This document shows, one piece after another, positions 10,277 through 21,939 of a stretch of DNA of 64,000 nt (position 1 is its first letter; every line of letters starts with the position of its first letter). The translations under genes were made by a program, and so were the position numbers. This DNA is from Phallus indusiatus (Eukaryota; Basidiomycota; Agaricomycetes; Phallales; Phallaceae): contig JAQFWX010000010.1 of NCBI GenBank assembly GCA_027605045.1, forward strand, positions 748,879 to 812,878. Reading direction: 5' to 3'. The notes under the pieces are model-generated. The model ran no database searches. It was not told where the DNA came from and saw only the letters and a list, made by a program, of their open reading frames with translations.

Positions 10277-11917
10277 TTAGATTTCGACCTCAAGATCCGT
10301 AACCCCTAATACTTCCATCCCACCCCATTCTAGAACACGGAACAAAGAGGAGTCATGGACACGTCCTACATCCACGCCAACAATAGACACCCAAAATTGA
10401 ACATCTTCCGAGGCTCGCTCGATAGCGTCCTTCCAAAAGGGTAATTCTTCATCTTGTATATTTTTGAAAAGCATGAAAATACGCGTCGTGACGTCAGGCT
10501 TAGGAGATACGTTCAAGGGAGCTGCGCGTTCGTATGCTGCTTGGGGGAGGAATCGGAGAGCAACATGTTTATGTTTGAGTAAAGAGGGAAGCCAATATCT
10601 GCGACGAAGCGACGTCAGATTGTCAGATACAGTGAAATTACTTATATGTAAGGCTACAAACGTGATGAAAGAAGTGCGCGCTTCAGTATGCAAACCAAGA
10701 TAATGCAAGGCTTTGTCAAGGTATAACGTAATATTGTCAGTTGGGACGACCACCGAATTGGAGAATGTGAGGTCGGGAGCGGCGGGGTTGAAGTGTTCTA
10801 CAGCTGATGAGGAAGAATCATCTGACGTGGGAGACGCTGGTGGACTGGTGATACACGAAACACTTTCGCCAGTGCTTGAAAAGACGCAGTGAACTAAACA
10901 GAGTTGAGGGGGACAAAAAGTGTTGAATGCTTACTGTGCCTCCCAAAATAAGTACGAGACGTCTAATCCGGTATTTAGTTCTGTGAGATCCCCGTTGGGT
11001 TTGGTCTGCACGCGCCAAACTACGGTCTGACCTCGCCCATTAATGGCTGGTTTAATAGGAACAACAGGGTATATGGCAGAGAGTTTCCATTCTGGAACGA
11101 GCGAAAGGGATACTGACGCCTCTTTTTCCTCAGGGGAAAACAAATAAATAACTGGCTTTCCTCCCCGTAATCTTATCCAAACTAAAATGGTGCTTCCGTC
11201 CATTATTGGGATTTCAGAGAGAATCTCCTCATGATGTAACATTCGGCCGCCATAGATCAGGCGGCAATGACTTGGAGGGAGACCTATTTGAATCTGATAT
11301 TCCTTAAGGATGCGCTGAACTCGGGATTTTGGACGGATTTTGAGCTCAAATTTCCTGTCACAAATATCGCGAATTGTGATGCGAATCCTTTGTTCGGACT
11401 CTGTAGCCACATAATTATGCCAGATGTCAGATCTATTCAAGTTGTATTGTGAAGCCGAACGAGATGTAAGGCTTACGGGGAACCAAAGCAGCTGGCGAAT
11501 CCACACTCGAAACGGATTGCACATCGTTAGTTGAACCACCCTTTGGAACTATATTTATTGTAAGAAAGTTGACGTTCATTATCACGTCTTTCCACGACTC
11601 TTCGGAAATTTCCGTGGGCTGTCCCTTGCAAATTTCCGGCTCGTCGCTGAAGAACTTGACATTTGACTGCAAGGATAATTTTGGAAACAATTTGCGGGCG
11701 AAAGCAACGGCTGTCTGTAAAGAAAATAACATTGAAAAGTGGGGTTTTGAGATTTGATGTGGAAAGATGGGAATAGAGAAACATGTACCATATAGTTGAT
11801 TCGACGGGGCATAATAACGCGTCTCTGCTCGAAAATAAGAACTACACTTGAATCCAAGTTGTTCGGAGTCCTGGATGTCACTAGCACTGGTGAGATCGGT
11901 TTCGGTAATGCGGACAT
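10277..11917 (-). CDS. SUMO-like domain fused to a KPVIYL domain, S1
   Basis: Five-exon gene: 11917-11789, 11714-11477, 11400-10935, 10874-10662, 10598-10277; total 1368 nt, 455 residues, in frame throughout. Introns are GT-AG, the last with donor GTTTGT. Residues ~127-203 form a ubiquitin-fold domain resembling SUMO: alternating RIRITIRD, KIRPKSRVQRIL, CRLIYGGR and IMDGSTILVWIRL, ending in RGG. The Gly-Gly (202-203) directly abuts KPVIYLFSPEE, the start of a long C-terminal domain containing VVWRVQTKPNGDLTELNTG, YLFWEAQ, ITYWLPSLLKHKHVALRF, RIFMLFK and LEWGGMEV. I recall this architecture as a fungal family of unknown function. The diGly could be a processing site as in ubiquitin precursors, but nothing here proves cleavage. 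It converges on D1. S2 has identical exon lengths and is a recent duplicate. Confidence 0.88.
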
Positions 11918-12031
11918 TGTTTGTGAAAAGGAATGGCGAGTGAAATGTGGGAGACCTATTATAGTTATAGTGGCGGGCGTTTTAGTAGGACCTAACTGAG
12001 TTTGAACCGACCCATTGCATTTGTTAGAGCA

Positions 12032-12650
12032 GCGCACATTCTAGTCACCTGACAGTGCACACCAGGTCGTGACACAGTGATTCTCCCAATGCCAATGAAT
12101 CCCCATATGCAAACACATTTATGAAGACTGAATAAATGGTTTTCATGTTCATGGTTTATGTTAAAAAGACGTTTTCGATGAGGATAAAGTTTGACGCTCA
12201 AATTTATCAGTCTCCAGCGAGCGTATCATCGTTGTGCTGCACTGGTCTTAGTTGCAATCAGGACATGTCAAAACCCAACTGTCAGCCAAATTTCCTTCGC
12301 ATCGTGGATCATCATTCGAAGCCAGCTAGTCATTTAGGGAAATTAGAGAAGCGCACATTCTAATCACCTGACACCAGGTCGTGACACAGATTCTCAATAA
12401 TCGTCCCAATGAATCCCCATATGTAAGCACATTTATGAAGACTGAATAAACGGCTTTCATGTTCATGGTTTATGTCAAAAATGATGACGTTTTCGATAAG
12501 GATAAAGTTTGACGCTCAAATTTATCACGCCTCCAGCGAGCATATCGCCTTGTTGTATTGGTCTTAGTTGTAACCGGGACCGTCAAAACCCAACTGTCAA
12601 CCAAATTGCATTTGCATCGTGGACGATCATTCAACGATCATCAGCTCAAT
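12032..12650. repeat. two tandem copies of a ~319-bp intergenic unit (copy 2 of the duplicated block)
   Basis: GCGCACATTCTA starts at 12032 and again at 12351, and the following ~300 bp align between the two units (GTCGTGACACAG, CATGTTCATGGTTTATGT, AAAGTTTGACGCTCAAATTT). The same unit occurs once at 2759 and once, interrupted by solo LTR 3, at 21980. It lies upstream of S1. Confidence 0.8.
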
Positions 12651-12968
12651 TAGGCTAGACGAAAAACGAAGACATGCACAGCATGAAGCGTCCTTAGTAC
12701 CGAAAGCCCTACGACACAAATGAAGGGCACGGTGGAGGATGGCATAAAGAGATGGACTAGAAGAAATTCGTTTCATATTTGTCAGATCATTAACCAGCCA
12801 TCCATTTCATTGATTAAGCTCACATTATGCCAGTCGCAATGGGTTCCGAGCCTGCGTTTGCGACAACGCCAACGCCAAACGATGATCCCTCTCCGTGAGG
12901 AGCCCATGCGTTTGCAGCGCGTAATAGATTAAATTTCGCCTATAGAATATTGGCATCCTAGTTAGATT

Positions 12969-13525
12969 TTATGTTTGAAAAGAAAGAAATCCCCTGGCGT
13001 GGAGATGAGGGTGTCGTGCAACCGGTAACAGGACTTCGAGGGCTGCGCGGTAATGCGAAGTGCAGCGTTCACTGTATAGTTGGTAGAGCTGGTTTAAAAG
13101 CCATGACAGCAGCGCAGTAAGGGCGCAGGAAGTACAAGCGTAGACGTGGAAAGCTGGCCTAGCGCTGAATCGCGGAGGTTGTGCGACAGCGGCAGATATA
13201 GCAGGTGATGCAACAACAGGGATTCGCGAAGGAGTAGTTCTGGGTGTAATCTGTGGCGAGACGAATCCTTGAACTTCCATGACTGGGGACGCTTGGAAGG
13301 CTCGACAACAAAGGTTTGCTTAACAGGTTCCGCCCGTGGAATAAGCGCAACGACAGGCGTCAGTTCAGGTGTAAAAGATGACAGCCGTTGACGATGATGG
13401 GCTTGTGCATCTCCAAAACAACTAACTTTGAGATTGACTATTGCGCTGAACATGATCCGGTAAAAAAGGGCTTCCAGCACGTAGATACTTGCTTCTTCGA
13501 GCTTGCTCAACGACAGTATCGCCAC
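12969..13525 (-). pseudogene. duplicated coding remnant of unknown family (copy 2)
   Basis: Minus-strand frames with VVALIPRAEPVKQ and PRTTPSRIPVVASP correspond to VVALIPQAGPVKQ and PRTTPSPIPVVVSV at 5229-5528, but here they are in two different frames, so at least one frameshift separates them. The protein family is not recognised. The remnant lies in the intergenic block between S1 and S2. Confidence 0.3.
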
Positions 13526-14380
13526 GCCGTGCTACCCGTCAGGCGGCTGAGTCACCTCCAGTGTGATCTCGTTGAGATGTGAACATGACTGATTCCATGA
13601 TTAGAAACTTAGTTGAGTTTGTTTGTAACGGATTAACGCAGCTTACCATTCAAACGTGTCGTCTAAACGTGCACTTCCAACGAGATGATTGAACAGTGAT
13701 TGAGAGTTCTTGCACCCGTAAGCATTTGGTGAATCGCTGTGATCTAAATATTTGCTTTGGCACGTCGAATGAAAACTGCGGCACGTTTGACAAAGGTAAA
13801 GGGAATGTTTTCGTGAAGATAGCCTGATGCTTTCGTTTGAACGGGATAAATTACGACGAAGAGTGTAGGCCATAACACGTACATGTTATGATGACAGCGT
13901 CTAGAATGTTCTCCAACAAAAAATGTTATTTGGTTCAATTAGTTGTCGCATCCACGGACCAGGTTGGATGATAGTTGTAAGTGAAAAATATCGGATGAAC
14001 CCGGCTATTACCGGTGTGACGTAGACAGAGTGATGTGACGCACTGGATCCACGCCTTAGTTCCCTCCTCTTCAGACTGAGAGGACGGCGCCAATAACGAA
14101 CTGTCAGTACAAACACAATCCCAATCCCAATTACTACACACCGCGTCCTAAAGCTAAAGGCCTAACGTCAGGTCATCGACTGCGATGTAATGTATATCGG
14201 CATTCCCATCATGTAAATTATCCACAACTTGTATTCATCGCAAACTTTTTTTCCCGACTGAAGCGACGCGTTTCATCGTCCTTATAACTCTTGCCCATAT
14301 TCCACCTTTTTCCAATCAACGTAATTCTCATGTGGTACATGGTATTACCCACCATCATTGACGAGCGCATCTCCTTCAGC
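13526..14380. other. intergenic, decayed duplicated sequence
   Basis: No convincing gene. It includes the conserved upstream motif at 13997-14020 and sequence related to 5700-6200. Confidence 0.5.
13997..14020 (-). promoter_or_regulatory. conserved upstream motif, copy 2
   Basis: CCGGCTATTACCGGTGTGAC on the plus strand matches the other copies at all but a few positions. No S-gene start adjoins it, so it is probably a relic of a lost copy. Confidence 0.45.
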
Positions 14381-15110
14381 GCTCCCTTCAGCGCTCAGCA
14401 TTCAATATTCAATTTCCCAGCCCGATTGGCTCATACTGCGAATGTCGAACTTCGCTCGCTATTGGCAGCGAGAGAGAATGCTTTTCGGGTCGATACTCCT
14501 TGTTACTATGCTGAATGGCGTTAATGGGATACAACTTGACTTTTCAGATGGAAGGGCGGGAAATACTGGAGTGACCCTCGCTATGTCTCAAACTGCAAAC
14601 GGACAGCTTGCGAGTAGCTTGACTCGCAATTTGTCGTGGAGATGATCAGATGACGTGGAAGTGCGCTGAGAGCTCGTTAACTAACGGCGCTGCCCACGCT
14701 TACAGTTTGGTATAGCCCTAGGGATATAAACTAGCCGGCGTTACGTCGCTCGTGGGTGCTATGATCCAATTATATTGAGAAAGGTGTGTTTAAGTTCTGT
14801 TGTGCGTTTGTAGTCTCATAAGAGTGCTATACCCAGAAGGAAGGAAAGACACGCTGCCGGTGGTGTGATCCGTCTGTGGTTGAAGTACCGGAGCGCGTTT
14901 ACCAAATACGTCCATGTCGCAGTCTAACGAGAATATTGACTGATTGAAATCAAAACTCATATTTTTCTCATGTGATATGAATGTGTCTATGACACTGTTG
15001 AGATACTGCTGAACAACTTCTAGGGTACTGAACCTGACCGCGACCAACAAGTGAGTGCATTTGTAAACGCTCATCCGATAATGAACTCACAAACATGGGA
15101 GGTCAATTCA
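14380..15110. repeat. duplicated block between array units (copy 1; copy 2 at 28730-29280)
   Basis: Blocks such as CTCAAACTGCAAA, GGACAGCTTGCGAGT, CCAATTATATTGAGA and TTCTGTTGTGCGTTT recur in the same order at 28730-29280, and a shorter piece recurs near 17340-17390. Short frames exist on both strands but differ between copies, so I treat the block as non-coding. Confidence 0.7.
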
Positions 15111-15122
15111 ATAGTAAAAACC

Positions 15123-16759
15123 TTACATTTTGACCTCAAGATCCGTAACCCCTAATACTTCCATCCCACCCCATTCTAGAACACGGAACAAAGAGGGGTC
15201 ATGGACACGTCCCACATCCACGCCAACGATAGACACCCAAAATCGAACATCCTCCGAGGCTCGCTCGATTGCGTCCTTCCAAAAGGGTAATTCTTCATCT
15301 TGTATATTTTTGAAAAGCATGAAAATACGCGTCGTGACGTCAGGCTTAGGAGATACGTTCAAGGGAGCTGCGCGTTCGTATGCTGCTTGGGGGAGGAATC
15401 GGAGAGCAACGTATTTATGTTTGAGCAAAGAGGGAAGCCAGTATCTGCGAGGAAGCAACGTCAGATGCGGTGAATTGACTTATGTGTAGGCTACAAACGT
15501 GATGAAAGAAGTGCGCGCTTCAGTATGCAAACCAAGAGAATGCAAGACTTTGTCAAGGTACAATGTAATATTGTCAGTTGGGACGACCACCGAATTGGAG
15601 AATGTGAGGTCGGGAGTGGCGGGGTTGAAGTGTTCTACACTTGATATGGAAGAATCATCTAACGTGGGAGACGATGGTGGACTGGTGATACACGAAACAC
15701 TTTCGCCAGTGCTTGAAAAGACGCAGTCAATTGAACAGAGTTGAGAGGGACAAAAAGTGTAGATACTTACTGTGCCTCCCAAAATAAGTACGAGACATCT
15801 AATCCCGTATTTAGTTCTGTGAGATCCCCGTTGGGTTTGGTCTGCACGCGCCACATTACGGTCTGACCTCGCCCATTAATGGCTGGTTTAATAGGAACAA
15901 CAGGGTATATGGCAGAGAGTTTCCATTCTGTAACGAGCGAAAGTGATACTGACGCCTCTTTTTCCTCAGGGGAATACAAATAAATAACTGGCTTTCCTCC
16001 CCGTAAGCCTAGCGTAACGGTAATGACGTCCCCGTCCTTCATTGGGATTTCAGAGAGAATCTCCTCATGATGTAACGTTCGGCCGCCATAGTTCAGACGG
16101 CACAGACTCCTAGGGTAACCCCATCGAAACTTACATTCCTCGAGAATGCGCTGAACTCGGGATTTTGGACGGATTTTGAGCTCAACTTTCCTGCCACAAA
16201 GATCGCGAATTGTGATGCGAATCCTTTATTCGGGCTCTGTAAGCACATAAATATGCCAGGGGTCAGATCATTCAAGTTGTATTGTGAAGCCAAACAAGAT
16301 GTAAGACTTACGGGGAACCAAAGCAGTTGGCGAATCCACACTTGAGCCGGATTCCACATCGCTAGTTGAAGCACCCTTTGGAACAATATTTATTGTAAGA
16401 AAGCTGACGTTCGTTATCACATCTTTCCACGACTCCTCAGAAATTTCCGTGGGCTTTCCCTTGCAAATTTCGAGCTCGTCACAGAAGAACTTGATATTTG
16501 ACTGCAAAGATAAGTTTGGAAAATATTTGCGGGCGAAATGAACGGCTGTCTGTGAGAAAAAAATAACATGGAAAAGTGGGTTTTTAAGATTTGATGTGGA
16601 AAGATGGGAAGAGCCAAGAGAAACACGTACCACATAGTTGATTGGACGGGGTATAATAACGCGTTTCTGTTCGAAAATAAGAACTATATTTGGATTCAAG
16701 TTGTTCGGAGTCCTGGATGTCACTAGCACAGGTGAGATCGGTTTCGGTAATGCGAACAT
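15123..16759 (-). pseudogene. SUMO-like/KPVIYL gene S2, broken by one nonsense codon
   Basis: The exon plan equals S1: 16759-16631, 16549-16312, 16236-15771, 15711-15499, 15444-15123, again 1368 nt with intact GT-AG signals. The sequence is close to S1, indicating recent duplication. In exon 3 the codon at 16226-16228 is TAA where S1 has CAA, three codons into the exon and just before the SUMO-like domain. Downstream everything is open: GRKVELKIRPKSRVQRI, LCRLNYGGR, MKDGDVITV, LRGGKPVIYL and the full C-terminal domain. MKDGDVITV is closer to the SUMO consensus than the S1 version. Reinitiation at the Met at 16042 would give only the last part of the fold. No other lesion was seen, so loss is recent or the stop is read through; I favour a young pseudogene. 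Confidence 0.8.
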
Positions 16760-16794
16760 CTTTTTGAAAAAAAGAATGTCGAGTGAAAAACGTT

Positions 16795-16823
16795 AATTGG
16801 ACCGGCTACTCCTGCTGTGACAT
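16795..16823 (-). promoter_or_regulatory. conserved upstream motif, copy 3, upstream of S2
   Basis: Lies ~36 bp upstream of the S2 start. It contains ATTGG (a CCAAT box in S2 orientation) followed by ACCGGCTACTCC and TGTGAC. Position and conservation suggest a promoter element or transcript leader. Confidence 0.55.
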
Positions 16824-16829
16824 ACGTGA

Positions 16830-18227
16830 TCATCACATCTCTCCGGTGTTCTTCTTCCGAAGACATTCAACATTGCACATTCTTTATGCTCCAACAATTG
16901 GTGAGTCGCAGAAGTTCTACATATTATTGTGAATATGGTATAGATAGTCTTTAACGATGCATAACCTTAACCTTCGTCATTACTTCTGAATGACTATCTT
17001 CCGGGCGCGACAATGAATGAACTGGTCACTGATCGTTCAACGTTGGTACTGACCGCCGCCTCGCAACCTGCTTTTTGTCGATCTCCTAGAGTCAAAAATT
17101 GTTACGGGCACGAAAAGTGCGCAGTGTATAAACGACCTTGGAGTCCAGCCAGATGGACTATCCTAAATTTAGTTCACAATGACGTCGCGGTCGTGTTCCC
17201 ATCTCCCATCCGGTGACCGGTCTTGGCAGTGAATCGAGCTGCAAGTTTCCAAGCGACAATACGCGGCTAGCCTCATCTGCAGTTTGGCCTCAGGCTGTCG
17301 TAAACAGTCTAGGAGTATGCTTGTGAACTAACCTTCAGCCTACAGCGCCACCCCATGCTTACACTTTTGTGTATAGTCATACCGGCACCTACGAACGTTG
17401 GTGTGGTAGAGGCGTCGGCGCCAGCTTTGCCTTAGCTCTGGCCTACTTTGAGACGAAGACTTCCTGTTGCGAAGACGAATGAGCACAGCACATGCAAACG
17501 GGGGATGTGACGGAGAATCCAAGTTGTAGATAGGATTGAATATGTTTTCTGGCGTGCGCAGTGCATGTTTTGTATCATCATGTTCTTGTGTTACTGATGA
17601 TGACGTCTTTCTCAAAAAACTATTTGAGATCACTCGTTCCGTCTTTGCTTTTCCTGTCAGAAAATGTATACCATTGGTTGACAAAAGATTGAACGCGCTT
17701 GGTCCTCAGTTCTCACCGCTTTTTGTTTGTTCGCTCGTATTTCCTTTTTTTTACTCGCTGCATCTAACACAACGACTTTGCTTTTCCGCAGCTATTGGTG
17801 TATGATTACCGCTCTTTGCTCTTCAAGCAGTTCACCTCGTCATTACCCGAATGGTGTTCGTGGCCATGGAGCTTCTGAGTAGTCTGCACCAAGTTAATGG
17901 TCGACGTTTTGGATGATGAGAGAATTTGAGTAGGAGTTGAGTGTGATTACACCCTATCACACTGTCAGACCTTGTCATTCACCTCACGAGAGATTGTTGC
18001 AGCCAAACGATATTGTAAAGATTCATTTGTGACTATGGTAAATACAGTTCGAATTCCAACCAGAGCTCCCCTCGTATGCTCTCAATAGACAGCCTGACCC
18101 TTCAAAGCTTCGACAACGATGCATTCGATGCAGCTGTGTTCTCGGCAATCCATACACTAATCCGCGCGCCACGCAGTTATTGATCTATTTGACGGGGTGT
18201 CTTTGATCGAACACCTTTTTCATTGAA
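16830..18227. other. intergenic, no gene seen
   Basis: Short frames only. A piece at 17340-17390 resembles the duplicated blocks at 14690-14720 and 28870-28900. I find no exon series or RNA gene. Confidence 0.5.
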
Positions 18228-21200
18228 TCAGCTACTGAGTGATGGTTTTGACGCTAGATAAAAATGTCTTGATAAGTTGACTTTCAAAACAATAAAATCT
18301 GTGAGACAGAGTACCTCAGACACCTGAGCACGTTCTTCAATATCGTGGTCCTTGTCTGACGCCGAATTCTCAGGTGCAGATTTATCGGCAGTGGCCTCAT
18401 GTTGGGTGTGGAACACGCCTACAAGTTGTCCAAACTCGCGCGCAGATGCTGGTAATGCAGAAAGAAGATAGTCTTTGTACTCGCTATCCCGCCGACATCT
18501 ATAAGGTAAGTTGTCCAAGTTGTCAGAGGATCGCGCCAGTTCGTTCATAGCGGCAAATAGCATGTCCGACTTCTCCCTGTCAATCTTCGATTTCACAAGC
18601 AGGAAATACCTTTCCGTCTCTGATTTGCTGTACACCAGGAGTCTCCATAGTTGCACAAGCACGGAGGGGTCATGAAGAATGGTGAACAGGGGATTCTCCG
18701 GGTCCACGGATTTGAGGAGGTCCAAGATTAAATATAGAGAAATTTCCTCCTCGATATTGCTATAATTCGCCAGGTTATGAAGACATTTCGAGAAGTGGGA
18801 AACTACATCTGCATCGTTCAGAAGGATTGTGGATAGATGGTGGCGGTTCTGGGACATGAGCAGGAGCGCAAACAGGGGAAGTGTGATCTGAGAGAAGTTT
18901 GAATGGAGATCTTGCGAGTACCATTGATATATCAGAGAAAGGTTGTGGAGATCCATAAAAGACAAGCAATTATCCATATCAGTGATCGAGAAATTCATTC
19001 CATACAGAGTGTCAACTGCCCAAAATCTGGCGTGATCTGTCATAGACTCGCACCAGAACAAGTCCACGCAACAAATCTCTGTGAAAAAATGGAGGGCATC
19101 CTCTAATCGGCGAGGACGACCAAAATACAACCAAAAGCTGAAAAACACATTTCCCAGGGACTCCTGTCTCTGTTCTTTGTCGGTGATGAGCGGATCATCG
19201 GAGGTGAGGTTACGATAAATGACGATAAGGAGGAGATAGCCTGTTTCATAAGTTTCGAATTCCGATGAACATTCAGGTTTACCAAGTGCAAAGTAGCGAA
19301 ACAGGTGTTCGAACTTCCACCATCCCAGTTCTTCACTATCAAAGCGTACTAACCCCGCGTTACGGATAAGCTCACGGGTGGGATCGAATTTCCAATCGAA
19401 TAGACTTCTGGTTCCATGGGTGAGTATATGCACAGCCACTGTAGCATCGGTTGATGTCTTCTTTAAGAGATAACACCACATAACCAGTGGAAGACTGGAA
19501 TCACCGTTGATGGCATCAAAGAGAGTTCGGCGCTCCTCTTTAAATTGTAAGACTGTCTCTACAACGCGGAGGTAGGTTTGATACTCTCCTTCTCCCAGCC
19601 GACTTTCTACCACATCGGAAATATACGGAAGTAGTTCCCAGTGAACATACTCATGAGTCGGGAGACCCAAGGACAGGCCATGACGTATATCCATTACATT
19701 TGGTTTACCGACCTCCAAAACAGGAAAGAGATCCCTCACAGCCCGCCAATAGAATCGCTCCCTGATAATTGGGTGCACAGCTGCGCACCATGCAATGATT
19801 CGATGAACACTTCGGTTTAGGGAAGTCGCATACAGCCAATTGACCGTTTCAAAGCCAAGGTATGTTGCATCTTTGACAGCTTTTTTAATATTCTCTTCCC
19901 TCCATTCTGTGAATTTCCGAAGGTTTCCAGAAGATATAGTAGATCGGAATCTTTGAACACCACGGCCCACCGCACCAGCTAACTTTGAAATGAACCTGAA
20001 TCCGTGTCCGATGAAGTTTTCGGCGTAGTGAACGAGATGCTCAGCGGTAAGCCGGGCTTTGGGGTTTATTTTTCTCCAGACGGCTTGAAAACCCCCGTTG
20101 GGGGTCACGGTGGTCGTTTGGAGGACTCGTCGCAGAATAAAGAGAATTCCCGTGTAAATCATCAACGACGTTGTATATCGGTACTCCGAGTACCAAATAG
20201 GCAATATCTCCGAGTACCAAATAGGCAATATCTCCGAGTACCAAATAGGCAGTATCGCCGAAATAAAATATAACGAATAAATGATGCCCAAAATGAAATC
20301 CATTATCCCGGCCATATGAACATCCACCGATAACAATAATATAATGATGCCAGTAAGGAACATGCCGACGGCAAGACGAAGAAGGATGGGGAGAAGCTCG
20401 ATGATCGCTTCAACCTTCCACAACTCAACGTCATTGAATCGCAATTGCCTGGCTCTCACTCTCGAGTTCACCGTCCCGGGGATGGAAGACAGGTGAGAAT
20501 ATAACCATTGTTTGACGAGCACAGCAAACAGTGCAGCGGATAATGTAAGCGCCAGACTGGTGAACCATAGACTGTTCACCAAAACTGCATCCGTCGATGG
20601 TGTGAAGAGCGAATTAGGATTCATTGTTGAGTTCGGAATCATAATTGTCGACATTCCATTAGATTGGGCTAGTTGAATCTGGAATGTTTTGAAAAACAGG
20701 GACGCGAAAGTTTGAGTATTGTCTCTTTGCAAACTTTGTGAGGCCTGTGAGATGAATGTTGTGATAATGCTAGAAGAAGCACCAGCCTGATATATATAAA
20801 ATAAGTTTTGATAGTATGATTACCAACAAATGTTCTGCCTACAAAAAGGAGAAATACATCCACTCTCTTTTTCCATCCCTTTGCCCTCTCACGATAAAAC
20901 GATTCAGCTTCATCGAGGTACGTCAGCCAGACAGGATGGGTACAATTGGGAACTGATTTGTGAGGCGCAGCCTCTAAAATATGTATTTAGGTTAGCCATC
21001 CATACACCATTCCATAAAACAGAGGCTTGCCAAGGAAATAGCGAAAAAGGATCGCTAGATTCTCTATTCTTTCGTCTGACTGTTGGTCCGTCGTTAAAAC
21101 GGATGCAGGTTGATCGGTTATTTCGTTTAGAGAAGTCGGGGCCACGTTTATGGACGGAGATGTGAAACGTTCACTTTGGTCGTCAAGCCCTTTCTGATCC

Positions 21201-21277
21201 GTTCTGGAATTCTCGCCATCTTCATTAGCAGCCTCGCTGTGTGCTGTTATTTCATTCACGTCAAGTGTTTTCGACAT
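18228..21277 (-). CDS. DUF6535 membrane protein D2, divergent N-terminal part
   Basis: Three-exon model: 21277-21031, 20973-20843, 20786-18228 (about 978 residues if the last exon is unspliced). The first intron would start with GC (GCAAGC) where D1 and D3 have GT. Exon 2 fuses what are two exons in D1 and lacks the conserved YEQKYP..GEEAADNARVW segment, resuming at VWLTYLDEAE; phase is kept. Hydrophobic segments match D1 (LWFTSLALTLSAALFAVLV and others). After the fourth, the octapeptide ILPIWYSE occurs three times because a 24-bp unit is triplicated (20187-20258); D1 and D3 have it once. The C-terminal region is open and alignable with D1. GAG|GTACTC near 18315 may be a donor to a small last exon. 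Transcription is opposite to D1 and D3, and no S gene converges on it. Probably functional but altered, or in early decay. Confidence 0.75.
20187..20258 (-). repeat. 24-bp unit repeated three times inside D2
   Basis: Three consecutive perfect or near-perfect copies of a 24-bp unit (20187-20210, 20211-20234, 20235-20258). Translated on the minus strand they give ILPIWYSE three times, at the end of the fourth hydrophobic segment. Confidence 0.9.
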
Positions 21278-21939
21278 GCCAATGATGTGTCCCTGACGAT
21301 TGCGTGCGATACAAGGTTGTGTGAAAGCGAAGAGATGAAAGAAGTTCGGTGAAATGCGCCTGAGGTGTTATCCAAAACGTTAAGAACCCATTCTTACTTT
21401 GTGGTAATATCAGAACTCAACAGGGGAAATTACATGGATATGGTTAGCGTTGAACACAGCATGTCAGGGAATATTAAAGTCCAGAGACCAATCAGACTTT
21501 CGGAACCTTATCGAACATTACTGGCAGATAAATGTCAAACGACCATTGGTCACATCGCCAATACTGTGTATAAAATACTTGCCATAGCACAGCAAAAAGC
21601 CTCTTCTCTTCTCTTCTATTTGTAGCTTCAATTTGGCACTGTCACAGCCTGTCCCCGGCCACACAGCACACACCTTCTCTTTAACAAACTGCTACGTGCG
21701 AAGACAAGCATTATATTCAAGGTGAATCATAAATCCACTTACATTTTCAAGATGGAACACCACAGTCATGCTTTCATCATATCTTATCGTTTAAACAGAT
21801 TCTGTCACCGCTTGAATGGGCATGATGTGTCCGGTGATATATCAGCTGCTTGGCAGTATTTACAACGCAATTTTGAGCTCCTTTTGCTATTAAAATACAA
21901 AAAAGAAGTTCATAGTAACGCCCCTAAAGATTTAATCAA

